From Rhytidiadelphus loreus (lineage: Eukaryota; Streptophyta; Bryopsida; Hypnales; Hylocomiaceae), in NCBI GenBank assembly GCA_947034895.1, contig OX344762.1, forward strand, positions 8,437,501-8,501,500: a stretch of 64,000 nt of DNA, written 5' to 3'. Below are positions 1 through 10,927 of this stretch, piece by piece. Under the pieces are notes generated by a model. The model searched no databases. It had not been told where the DNA came from and saw nothing but the letters and a program-made list of their open reading frames with translations. Position numbers and translations under genes: made by a program. How positions within the stretch are numbered: position 1 is the first letter of the stretch; each line of letters begins with the position of its first letter.

Positions 1-1162
1 TCTATCTAAAGGTTGTATATTCACCCTTTTATCAAAAAATATTCTAATTTAATAAAATCTATTCTAATATTGAAAAAAATAAAAATAAAAATAATTCATT
101 ATAATGCCCTTATCATATTTATATGCATGAAATATGAAATTAAACAACACATATTTAGTTCTAATCATTTTTTAAAATTTGCATGAATCAAATTATAGTC
201 CCTATATTTTAACTCAGATAGTTTTCTAATAAACTATTGGTGAACTCCCTGGATGCCACACTTGGGGGATGAAGGTCACTTCTAAGTGCCATAGGATCAC
301 TATTCCCACACATGATCAATACATGCTTGCATGCACATTCCAATATCCTTGTATGAACCAAGTGTATGGTGTTTTGAAATCCAATGTCATATAAATAATT
401 TTCTACAAGTTCATGCAATGTTTATTGCAAAAGAAAATGCATGGTAGCTCTTACAACTAACATATCAATGCAATGCAAAAACTCACAAGTGATTTGGGTC
501 TACCTTCCACATATTACGTTGTGTCAAAGTAACAACTTATGGAGAGCTGCATCATATTTGCATGTTCTACAAGTACAACATTTTATGAAAATTGTAGAAG
601 AAATTTCCAGAAAATCATAAATATTATGGAACATTTCCATTGATACTTTCAGTTAAGTTCACAAAAAAAAAACTCAACTCGAGCTTTCTTGCATCTTTAA
701 ATATTAACATGTATGTATCCTAAAGTGCACATCATATACCAAGAGGGCATATATTTTCAACATACTTTAGTAGTAAAAAGATCAAAATCAGGTTATCCAA
801 ACCCAACTTGCAACTAGACATTTATTTTTTCTCTTTGAGAAAGTGCCAAAATGGCAATCACTTAAAATTTGATGAAGCATTGTATTTCTACATTCATCCA
901 TCTTTTGAACCAAAAAATACTTTTCAATAATATCCATACACTTTTTCATCCAAATTTGCTGACTTCATCCACATTTTTAATAGAAATGGGAAAGTCTTGG
1001 TGAAAAAAGATAACCTATATTTGATGAAAAGTAGAAATTTATTTTGAAATTGTTTATTTTTTCTAGCACCAATGTGGCCCCATGGTGCCAGAACAACAAG
1101 ATTGACAGTTGCAACACCATGTCTCTCTTCTTGAGTATGGTAGCCACTTGAACTTTGTTAAA
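1..1162. other. AT-rich intergenic spacer
   Basis: No convincing gene is seen. Short open frames here have no recognisable domains and lie in AT-rich low-complexity sequence. It ends where the left arm of a large foldback begins. Confidence 0.6.
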
Positions 1163-2187
1163 ATAAGGTAAATGACCCCATTACAAACAAAATGGGAGCA
1201 AGCCCATTGTGGACAAAATTGTAACAATGGTGTACAGTACCCGACAACTCTGAATCGTCCACCCCATTCTCCCATCCAAAAGAAATTGTATAATATATAA
1301 TATGATTGGCATTTTTTATCTTCCAATACTCAACATTCAATTCTTACACAATTTCAATCAAGCATACCAAATTAGGGTTTTGGAAAAGTAAAACTCCATT
1401 TTTGGTGAATTCACAGTTTTACATGATAATTGATTGAAAACCATTGGTGATGATTTTTTTCAAATCCATTGCGGCAATAGGTAGGAAACATCCACATGCA
1501 CATCTATCCTTGAATAAGCATCTCCAAAAAGTTTTAGAATTTCTTCACAAAGGTTTCAAAAGTTGCGGTGACAATGTCCAAATTTTGAAAAATAGATATT
1601 TCTTCATTGTAATTAGATTTTGGCAAAACAATTGTAGCTTCATAGTCAAATGCACAAAATTAATAATATTGTGAAGGTCATATAGCAAAATCTAATTACA
1701 ATGAAGAAATATCCATTTTTCAAAATTTGGACATTGTCACCAAAACTTTTGAAACCTTTGTGAGGAAATTCTAAAACTTTTTGGAGATGCTTATTCAAGG
1801 AAATATGTGCATATGGATGTTTCCTACATAGTGCCACAATCAAATTAAAAAAAATTCATCATCAATGTTTTTCAATGAATTATTGTGTAAAATCATTAAA
1901 ATTTAATGAAACAATTCACCAAAAGTGGAGTTTTGATTTTTTTAAACCCAAATTTGGTATTCTTGGTTGGAATTGCGTAAGAATTGAATAATAATTATGC
2001 AAGACAAAAAATGTTAATCATATGATACATTATGCAATTTTCTTTTGTATGGTAGAATAGGGTGGACGGTTGAGTGTTGCTTGGTACTGTACATTTCAGA
2101 ACTTGAATGTTCACTATCATTACAATTTTGCCCACAATGGTCTTGCTTCCATTTTGCCCATAATGGGATACTTTACCTTAGCTTCCA
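1163..2187. repeat. Large imperfect foldback (inverted repeat) element
   Basis: Two arms of roughly 480-500 bp face each other around a short centre near 1650-1685. The segment from about 1444 to 1645 reads almost the same as the complement of 1683-1843: the words TCTCCAAAAAGTTTTAGAAT and GACAATGTCCAAATTTTGAA occur in both. The outer arms still match at GGTAAA, CCCATT and GCCCACAATGG near 1163-1260 and 2090-2187, but with more mismatches and indels. Matching stops outside these limits. No transposase frame is present, so this is a nonautonomous foldback or MULE-type element, or an old inverted duplication. No target duplication was identified. Confidence 0.75.
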
Positions 2188-4260
2188 TGGATGCAAAGCC
2201 TCCTCCAAAACTGACAAGCTAAGAAAACATCACACCTACAATACACAATATGACAGAGTTTTGGATGCACTGTTGGATTTCATGCACATAGTTTACCCTA
2301 TCCGTATGTGGTGCCAATGAAGGCAAACAAATAAAAAATAAAAAATAAAAAATAAAAAATTTCAGATGCGTTTCAACTCACACAAAGCACTCTGCACGCC
2401 AGAGAACAGACCTACTGTACCATCAACTAGTACCTTTAGTTACCTTTAGAAATCTTTAGTGACAGTTGGAAACATCCATCCATTAAAGATAGGTTGTTTG
2501 TTTTGTTTGTTTGTTTGATACGGTGAGATCTCCTAGTCGCGTGCTTGGTATCAAAGGAAAGCCTTCAACGAGGAGGGGTGTACGGACTTTGTTTCATGAT
2601 GTTTGCACATACAATGAAAAAGTTATTGAATTTCAAAGTTATTATGAACTAAAAAATTAAAAAATTAAAAAATTATTTTTACTTTTATTTTGGTTGTGGC
2701 AACGGCACAGGGCACACTAATTCAAATGAAAAAAACTAGTCGTATTAGATTTTCTGTTTATGTCTCGGTTACGGACCTGCGTTGTAAGTTAAGTTAAATG
2801 CATTCCGGGGTTGGGGATGTGAGCATATGAATTGTGAAGGACGCCAACCCAGGCACCTGAGATGAGGCAATGGCGAGGGCTGACAACCGAGGCAGGCAGG
2901 CAGGCTTTTGTAGAAGGTAAGCATTGATCATGGAACTAATTAATTCCTACACAAATTTTGAACAACGGATGAATGCAAACACATCCATGCATTCAAAAAT
3001 GCATTTTTTCATCCATCATTTTTTTTTGAAGATTCCTATGTTAATTCTTTAACATTTGTATGGTATAGATTTTGAAGTTTTGGCTTTGCAAATATTCTCA
3101 AATCCAAAGGGTACTAGTAGATCTAGAGCTCATTAAAACGGAACTTATTTAGTACCCTTTAAAAATGATTTGAATAAATAAAATAAAAAAAATCTTAAAA
3201 AATCACTAACATTTTTAATTTAGAAAGAAAAAATTTCTTGTAAAAATCACAAATATTTGATCTACAATTGATTTCAAAAGGAATTTTAAATTCTTGGTCT
3301 CAAATATAATTATAAAAATATTGATTTGTATATTAGTTGATCTAGCTGTATAGATATGATCTATGGATCATATTTTACAACTATTGTTTGAGAGTCATCA
3401 TTAAATTATATAATTTTATTTCTACCTTTCACTTTAAAAAATAGGAAATATCTAATTTAGCCATCAAAATTTACAAAAAATCAACAAAAATAGAAAAATA
3501 TTACTTTTCACAAGTGAAGAATATCAAGGTTTTATATATCAATTGTATAGTAGGATAAATTTAGCTTGATAGTAAAATTTGACTTGAAGGTCATTGCCAT
3601 TACAAGAAATCTCAAGCCAAAACAAGGCTACAAGACAGCTAGTAGCTAATAAAAAAATAAAAAATAAAAAATAATAATAATATTTTGAGGAACTAACGTG
3701 GCACTAATTATTGTTTTATTTTTTATTTTAAAAAATTGTTAAAATTATTAAAAATTATTTTATTATTTTCTCAGTACTTGTATTGGGGGCTGAAAGTTAA
3801 ATGGACTTATATAACTTTTATTTGAAATAAAATAAGCCCTCAAATGCACAGCTAAAATATGCCAGGATGAAAAGACAATAAACAAAGTTGGAGGCCAAGT
3901 TCCTTGTCTGAGATTTGAGGCCTCCCAAGAAACTTGACCTCGGGAGATCAAACTCCCCTTACAAAAAGTGTTGCCACATAGGCAGCCATGTCATTTTCTT
4001 CATCCATGCTTGAAGTTCCCCACCCAACAAGTCTTAGTCATTATAGTGTAAACCCAATCTGACGAAGAACAAAATTTCCTCCAATCATATTGCTCCATTT
4101 CCCTAGTACAATTTTTCACTGCTGCACGTCTCCACAATTATAGTGTAGTGCTCCGTTAGAATCTCAATTTGGAGAACCAGTTCCAATCTGAATGCCACTC
4201 CACCTGAGTAGGCTGGAAACTCAGAAAAGTATTATCCATCTCCCGGCAAACACAAAACGG
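2188..4260. other. AT-rich spacer upstream of the CASP-like gene
   Basis: No gene is seen. Short A-rich microsatellites of the AAAAAT type occur near 2329-2361 and 3650-3672, and AAAAATT units near 2645-2671. Base composition becomes less AT-rich after about 4000, approaching the CASP-like promoter. Confidence 0.6.
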
Positions 4261-4274
4261 TAGTTCCACGCCAG

Positions 4275-4280
4275 TATATA
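4275..4280 (+). promoter_or_regulatory. Probable TATA box of the CASP-like gene
   Basis: A TATATA core in the context CCAGTATATAACC lies about 650 bp before the CASP-like start codon, where composition changes from AT-rich spacer to genic. The long distance implies a long 5' leader, possibly with a leader intron. Position and motif only; no transcript evidence. Confidence 0.4.
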
Positions 4281-4440
4281 ACCGAACGTGCCATTCACGT
4301 CGAGTTCGTCCGGGCGCCAGTCCTCCTGCAATCGAGGTGAGCAGTCACAGCACTGTGACGAATTTTCGGACGCCGGGCTGCGAAGCGTGTGTTCCGTAGT
4401 CTAGTCCTTCTAGAGAGTGGATGATGGCAAGGGTACTGTA

Positions 4441-4905
4441 GTCTGTAAGTACAAAGCCGAGACTTTGTGTCCAGCTCTCTGCCTAATAATTAAGTTAGCT
4501 GTGTGTGTGCCTGTGTTTCAACTTTCATGCTCTTGATTTGCTTGCTGATGGCCTGGTACAGTGTAAGTTTAAAAGCTTTGTTGTGGTGATCGATGGTTTG
4601 GGTGAGCAGCTTTGCATTGCGAGCAGAGTGCAGGGATTGAAGTAGCTAGTTGTGGAGGGACACTAACTTAATTAGTCTGTACTTACAAGGCCGAGACTTT
4701 GTGTCTGTCTGTCTAGCTAGCTAGCTAGCTGTGTGTCTGTGTTTCAACTTCCATGCACTTGATTTGCTTGCTGCTGGACTGGTGTAACTTGAAGCTTTGT
4801 TGTGGTGATGGTTTGGGTGAGCAGCTTTGCATTGCGAGCGGAGCGCACGTACTGACGTAGCACACGGACTGAGGTAGCTAGCTGTTGAGAAATTAAGTTG
4901 TGCGT
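4441..4905 (+). repeat. Tandem duplication in the CASP-like 5' leader
   Basis: Two diverged copies of about 230 bp lie head to tail (about 4441-4675 and 4680-4905). Both contain GCCGAGACTTTGTGTC, then TGTGTTTCAACTT, CTTGATTTGCTTGCTG, GCTTTGTTGTGGTGAT and GGGTGAGCAGCTTTGCATTG in the same order. A CTAG microsatellite (near 4711-4730) sits in the second copy. The duplication lies wholly between the TATA box and the start codon. Confidence 0.85.
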
Positions 4906-4926
4906 TAGAGTGGAAGCTAGCTAGCC

Positions 4927-6122
4927 ATGGAGCCCGTGACGAAGAGCTCGGTGGGGCCAGTGCGGCACCATCCCTTGCACAACTTGCTCACACTCGTGCT
5001 GCGAATCCTCACTGCGGGCGCGACGTTGGCTGCTGTGATCGTCATGGTGAAGTCCACGCAAACCGTGGCCACACAGATGGGGCCTTACACCGCCAAATGG
5101 AGACACCTCCCCGCGTTCAAGTAAATGATCTGGAGACTCTTCTCGCGCACTCTCTGTTTTTTCTCATCCTCATGTGACGGATTTTTGTGAAATTGTAGAT
5201 GGTGCAGTTGTTCAACCCTTGTTTTTAGAGCTTTGGGCACTTGAAAGTCGCAATTTTGACGCTCTGATATACTCCGTGAATGTGTTTATTGTTCTGGGAT
5301 ATTTTCGTCTTCTTTGTGTAATTGTAATCTGAACTTGGGTTCCGGTGAACTCATTTTTTTGAGGTGACGCGTGCAGGTGGTTTGTGGTGGCGAATTCGAT
5401 TGTGTTGGTGTACTCTGCTCTGGGCGCTCTGGTGGCGTGCTTGTCGGTGTGCACTCGGCGAGGTCCACTCAGCTACCGGCGCTCAGCTTGGCTCACCTTC
5501 CTCCTCGACTTTGTAAGCTACTGAAATCACTATCATTGTTAGCTTAATTGCACCGCATTTTCGTTGCCATTCTTGTCCTGCTTACTGTTATAGCTAGAGA
5601 ACAACATCGGGAAGCTGTTAGAAGGGCTTGAGACAAAGGGTCAACCGACACCCCATTGATGTTGCATGTTTTCTTGAAGTTCTTTCAACATATTCTCTTA
5701 AAGAGGCAATTTGCACTGGTGACTGGAACCCTGAGTTCTACGCCGAGCTTGCTTCATCTGGGCTCCATATTTCAGTAATCCAACTGTGAAAACTGCTGAC
5801 TCCGCAACCCTTGCCTCGCTAATTCCGTGAAACCCAGCCATTTTAATTAGCAATTGAATGAGAATAATGTTTTGATGCGTGCTTGGTGCAGGCGATGCAA
5901 GGGGTGTTGCTTTCTGCAGCTGCGGCCGCCCTCGGGGTGGCGTGGATTGGCAAGCATGGCCTGCCGACTGCGCGGTGGAGCCCCATCTGCTCCACCGTGG
6001 ACACCTTCTGCGACTATGTGACAGGCGCGCTCATCGCGTGCCTCATCGGCTATGTCTTGCAGGCACTCTCTTGCGTCGTCGACGTGTCCGCGCTCCACAA
6101 CCTGGCCTCTTACAGACTTTGA
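4927..6122 (+). CDS. CASP-like four-transmembrane membrane protein
   Basis: Predicted exons are 4927-5120, 5377-5512 and 5892-6122, joined at clean GT-AG sites, giving 186 residues, the usual size for CASP-like (UPF0497/DUF588) proteins. Four hydrophobic segments are visible: about residues 20-43 (LTLVLRILTAGATLAAVIVM, with the arginine typical of the first helix), 66-88 (WFVVANSIVLVYSALGALVA), 105-129 (FLLDFAMQGVLLSAAAAALG, with the conserved third-helix aspartate) and 150-176. Family members are plasma-membrane proteins; the founding CASPs build the Casparian strip scaffold, while CASP-like roles are mostly unknown. The start is the first ATG (GCCATGG context) of the open frame and precedes a short cytosolic N-terminus. 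It stands alone with no functional neighbours. The 5' leader carries a tandem duplication and the 3' flank is repetitive. Confidence 0.92.
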
Positions 6123-6189
6123 TTTTTGAAGCTCTATCACACTGGAACAATTGCGTGGTTGATCGAGAGACAATTCCTGATAGAATTTC

Positions 6190-7640
6190 TTTATAGATTC
6201 GTGTGATCGAGATTACCTGTAATCTAGTGTAAAATTAGTGCAGTCTTTGGATGTCATGTGTAACATGTATTTCTCTTTTTCCGGACTGGATTAGTAGACA
6301 ATGCCTGTGCCCATCCCACCATAACCAGGGAGTATTTGCCTCGCTGTCCGGACAGAGACGAAAACCTGGATTTGGAATGTCATTGAATTTGAGGATGCTG
6401 CACACGCACAGTTTTGTTTTCTTTTTTGGCTTTAGTTTAATAATTGTCTGGAGTAAACATAGCTAGTCTGTCTGTGAAGATGGAATTGGTTTCCATTGCG
6501 TCCTTGAGATTTGATCGGAGTTTTGAATTCGTGGGGGGTACCTATAATTTGGTGTAAAATTTTAAGTGTAGTATTTTGATGTCCTGTGGAACACCTGTTT
6601 CTCATAATCCGAACAGTGTCTTTGCCCATTTCACTGTCATATCAAGGGGTACGGTTCGATGCGAGAATAATTGCCTCGGTGTCTGGACACGAGACGCAAG
6701 CCTAGATTTGGAATGTCATTGAATTTGAGCACGCAGCACACGCACTGGATGTTTTGGTGCATCGACTTTTATTCAATTACGTGTCTTCAGTAGACATTAC
6801 TTGTCAGTGAAGATGCACCAGGAGAATGGAGTCGCTTCTCACCACATACTGTAGGGACACAACGACAAAAAGTATTGAGATTGCTCCAAAGTAGTGAGCG
6901 TGGTCACATATGTAAAACTCTCGCATTGATGAAAAGTCATATAATCCAAACTTGATGTTGCTGAGAAGCGATGGAATTCATTGTGTGCTTGAAATGGGAT
7001 CAGAGTTTTGGATTGGAGTGGGGTACTACATGTAACCTAGTATAATATTGGATGTCATGCATCACAAATGTTTATCTTTGTTAAATAGACTATGCATGTG
7101 CCCATTCCATTACCATAATGGTGATCAATAGTGCTGAGTTTGGTTTTGAGGGAGATATGTCACTACTCCATTGAATAGTCAAAAAAATGTTGTACTTCAT
7201 AGTGCATTCTCTCTTTCTACACCCTTAGATTTGAGAAAAGTACAGATATGGACATTTGTGATGAACTATTAGACTTGGCACAATGTCCAATTATGCTCTC
7301 AAGTCTCCTGGCTCTAAAGCATTATCTAATCCATAACAAGGGTTTGATGCTAATATTTTTATTGTTGTTTGGACAGAGAGGCACATAACATTATATAATC
7401 AAACAATGGTCCTCCCCATCATGTTGGAAAGGACTTATCAATTAATTCAAGGATTGAGGTTGGTAGTGGATCCCTATAAGACAATTTTGTTCACTGTGTA
7501 GGGACCGTCTCTTTTTTCAAGGATGCAAAACGGACACCTGCCTGAAATGTTGGTAAACAATTAATTTTATGCAAGCCTGGGCATTTGGAATGTCATTGAA
7601 TTTGAGCATGCTGCACACGCACAGGTTGTTTTGAGTTTAT
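6190..7640 (+). repeat. Degenerate repeats in the CASP-like 3' flank
   Basis: Blocks beginning with TAATCTAGTGTAAAAT-like sequence, GGATGTCATG and TGCCCAT, and ending in TTTGGAATGTCATTGAATTT followed by a CTGCACACGCAC-like word, recur three to four times. The ending word occurs near 6371, 6707 and 7577, and the starting block near 6220, 6540 and 7030. Copies have diverged strongly and are unequally spaced. No coding frame is conserved among them. Confidence 0.75.
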
Positions 7641-10304
7641 TGGCTTTACTTTACTCGTCTTCAGTAGCTATTGCTTTTCCCGTGTATGATCCGTCCTGTC
7701 ACATCGTGAGATTCATTAAGTTGGAGCAGCATGGATTGTGCTGTGTCGCAACGCAGCTGTTAACTTCATTGAACAACTGATGCTTTTGCCAGCAACTGAA
7801 CTTCGGGTCAGCACCCGGGACATCGAAAACTGATGTTTTTGTCAGCAGCTTCGGGTCAATATTAGCCAGCACCTCGGGACGTCTCAACCAATGCTCACTC
7901 AACTCACGCTGACTTTGCCTGTATACCAAACAGCAGTTGCGTCTAACTATGAGTGTATCCTGATCAGCGTGGACATTATTGTCAGAAAAAGCACTGGTGG
8001 CGCGTACTGTAGATTAATTATTTAGTAAATTCCTGCGCAAGTTTCTCTCTGTCAGGGCGGAGCACTTGCCGCTGAGAGCACCCGCACCGTGCCCCTTAAA
8101 TATAACCAAACACGCCAAACGGGATTTAAATATGGCGAGGCAGCCTGTGTGATTTGATTTGAGGCCCCCACCGACGCCCTTGATGAACTGGCCGCATTAC
8201 CATGGCCGGCCCATTACGCAACCTGTGGATCTTGTGTGGTCGGGTCGTCAGAGCCTCCCTGAGAGTGCCGAAACTCGCCAGGACAAGCGGAGCCCTCCTC
8301 CCAGAGGAAGACTACTCAGGAGGTTTCTTGAGTTTCTCCTCTTCTCTAATTTTTGCTTTTTTTTGGTGCGCTTGTTGCTGAGAATTTAAGGGAGCTATGG
8401 AAGCTTCAAGGACACGGTTGTTGGTTGCTAGAGAGCTTTTCTTTGAAGACATACCCTCCCCAACCCCCCCGGCATGGGAACATCTTCATGATTGAATCCC
8501 TAAATGCAACACAATGTGAGTTATTTTTGTGACACTCTCATGTACAAGTGTTACAATACGATGAAACAATCATCTTTGTTCACAATCATGGAGAGGTTGA
8601 TAGCTTGTGATAGTTATTTTGTGTTGAAAAGGGATGCTTGTGGTTTTGGGTTTATATCCTCACCAAAAAAATCACCATTGCTTTGCACATGCTTGGGAAA
8701 CTGGAATCACAGATTGGGAAACTGGAATTTTCGAATGGCCATAACTTACTCTTATTTTGTCCAAACTGGGCATATGAGGTGTTTTTTGACATCTACGAAA
8801 ATTCCAGTTTCCCAATCTGTGGTGCAGATCAGCGCGAACCACACTGAACTGTATACTCCCAAAATCATAGAATACTCCCAAAATCATGGAATTCTCCCAA
8901 AATAACGAATATGTAAGTCCATAACTGAATTTGAAGTATACCAACACATGTTGATCTCCAAAAGCAACTTCTATAAATTACAATCTAAAGGCTATCCCAA
9001 TATATTTGTGTTCATTGCATTTACTACCAATGGAAAGATTATCCCATAGCTTGGCAAATAGGCAAGGTGATCTTGGTGAAAAAGATGAGAAGAAGTCTAT
9101 TATTTTAGAGGCTACAACTCATGAACAACTTCACATCTCAATGTCCTTGATTGCTATCTATTGGTGTGCAATATGCTTACTAGAGAAGCTAGGGATTTGT
9201 ATTTTGATGTCAATCAATGGATGCTAGTATGATCAATATTACTTTCTAGTAGATGAAATCTATTTGCCGCATTAGGCTTGTTTTGTTAAGACCATTCATT
9301 TAATTTGTTGCCTAATAAGAAATGATCCCATTTTGTTGTTCAACAAGAGACCATCCACAATAATGTAGAGTAGTGTTTTGGAATGCTACAAGGAAGATTT
9401 GCCATCATTAGAAATCCATGCCACCACTAGAGCATGGAAGTCATCCAAAACATCATGCTTGCTTGTTGTATCATGTATAACATGATCCTTGAAGATGAAG
9501 TGGATGTTGAGGTTTAGAGGACATAATTGAAGATCTACAAAATGATGATGTGTTAATAGAAAGAGGGTCTTACTTTGATAAGTATGTGATAGGTACAAGT
9601 GAAATACAAGACAATGAGACACAATATAGTTTGAGAAAAGATCTCACATAACATCTTTGATCTTTGAAAGATTGTAGAACATCTTTGATCCTTAATGGTA
9701 ATGTCACATATTTATAGTCAACATATTTTCAAAAATTGTGGAGTTTAAGGATTGATTACTTTTTAGATCCTATAGGAGCCCAAAATGGTCACTCCAAGCA
9801 TAAATTTGTTAATAATGTAAAATCATTTCAGATCTATAATTAGACAAATGTTGTTAGAAATCTTGTTTTGTATCAAATTGTATAAGGATGTTTGTATTTT
9901 AAACTATGAAGGTTTCTAATAGCAAAATATACACTAATGGTAGATTGGTAAGCAACAAACACTAATACTACAATCATAATCCACAATATATGTTGACATA
10001 CTTGAATATACTATTACATGTTTTGTAGCTTAGACAATGAAATTTGCTCATAAAACACTATAAATCTCATTATTTTAAGTTATTACAAATTGACCCTCCC
10101 CCCTATCCAATCATAGAGTGGTAGCACAAACGCACTTGTGGCCTTGGCATATATAGGAAGTAGTTATGAGCTCAAACCCAAGTGTTGATAGGGGATTTAG
10201 TTACCACCACAATCCACCCAAGTATAGTGGGGTTTGCAAAAATAACCTTGTCATCATATGGGGAAAGAAAATGTAAGTTCTTTATTATAGGATCTAAGGT
10301 AGGA
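7641..10304. other. Intergenic spacer
   Basis: No recognisable gene. The stretch near 8040-8400 is more GC-rich and contains a short open frame (8159-8389, plus) of no known type that I do not call as a gene. A small hairpin lies at 8711-8821. The rest is AT-rich and featureless to the eye. Confidence 0.55.
8711..8821. repeat. Short hairpin (inverted repeat)
   Basis: GATTGGGAAACTGGAATTTT near 8712-8731 is matched in reverse complement by AAAATTCCAGTTTCCCAATC near 8799-8818. The phrase GGGAAACTGGAAT is also directly repeated just upstream (near 8697). It may be a small MITE or a decayed foldback. Confidence 0.7.
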
Positions 10305-10510
10305 GGCTCTTAAAGCGTGCATTTAAAGGTTGGTATGCCTTTTCATGTTGTTTCTTGTATGGGATTATTTTTAGCTCATTTTTCAGACAAAGAAGAATAG
10401 ATTATGATTGTAATCCAAGTTGTTTTGTATTTTTGGAAGCATTTTTGAATTACTTATGAATTTTCAAACAAGATGAGTCATAGGTCCCTATTTCTCACCA
10501 TAGGTCTTCC
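10305..10510 (+). repeat. Interspersed repeat, second copy at 31655-31870
   Basis: Shared ordered words with the other copy include GCTCTTAAAGCG, GCATTTTTGAATTACTTATG, ATAGGT and ACCTATTT-like sequence. The copies are clearly related but much diverged. No coding content is recognised. Confidence 0.65.
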
Positions 10511-10719
10511 ATAAATCATTCACTTACAGCTTTTAGAGAGAAATGGGGAAAGCAAAGCGAATGATTAGCTCTTACAATAAATAATATTTTTTTATTGATC
10601 CATTCAATGACAGTAGAAGGTCCATTTGAAGACCACCTCAAGTCCATTACAGGTGAGTCTACATGAGCGATTCTAAATGACCCTCCAACATTCAAGCCTC
10701 CTACTTTACCTCCTAATGG

Positions 10720-10905
10720 GGGCATCAAGGATAATTAGAATTCACCATCTAAGTTCATGAGGCTTAGATAGTTGAGCCATTCCCATCTTAGAGGAAGGAA
10801 CATGTCAGTTCTTTATTATATTAGGATCAACCTCCTAACAGAGGGATCAAGGATGGAATTTGCCCTCTAAGTCCATGAGGCTTAGATAGTTGAGCCATTC
10901 CCAAT
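10720..10905. repeat. Tandem duplication just downstream of MES copy 1
   Basis: TGAGGCTTAGATAGTTGAGC followed by CATTCCCA occurs twice, ending near 10790 and 10903, each preceded by GATCAAGGAT-like sequence. The unit is about 115-120 bp. It lies in the 3' flank of the minus-strand MES gene, which ends at 10928. Confidence 0.8.
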
Positions 10906-10927
10906 AGACGCATCATTCATGCCCATC

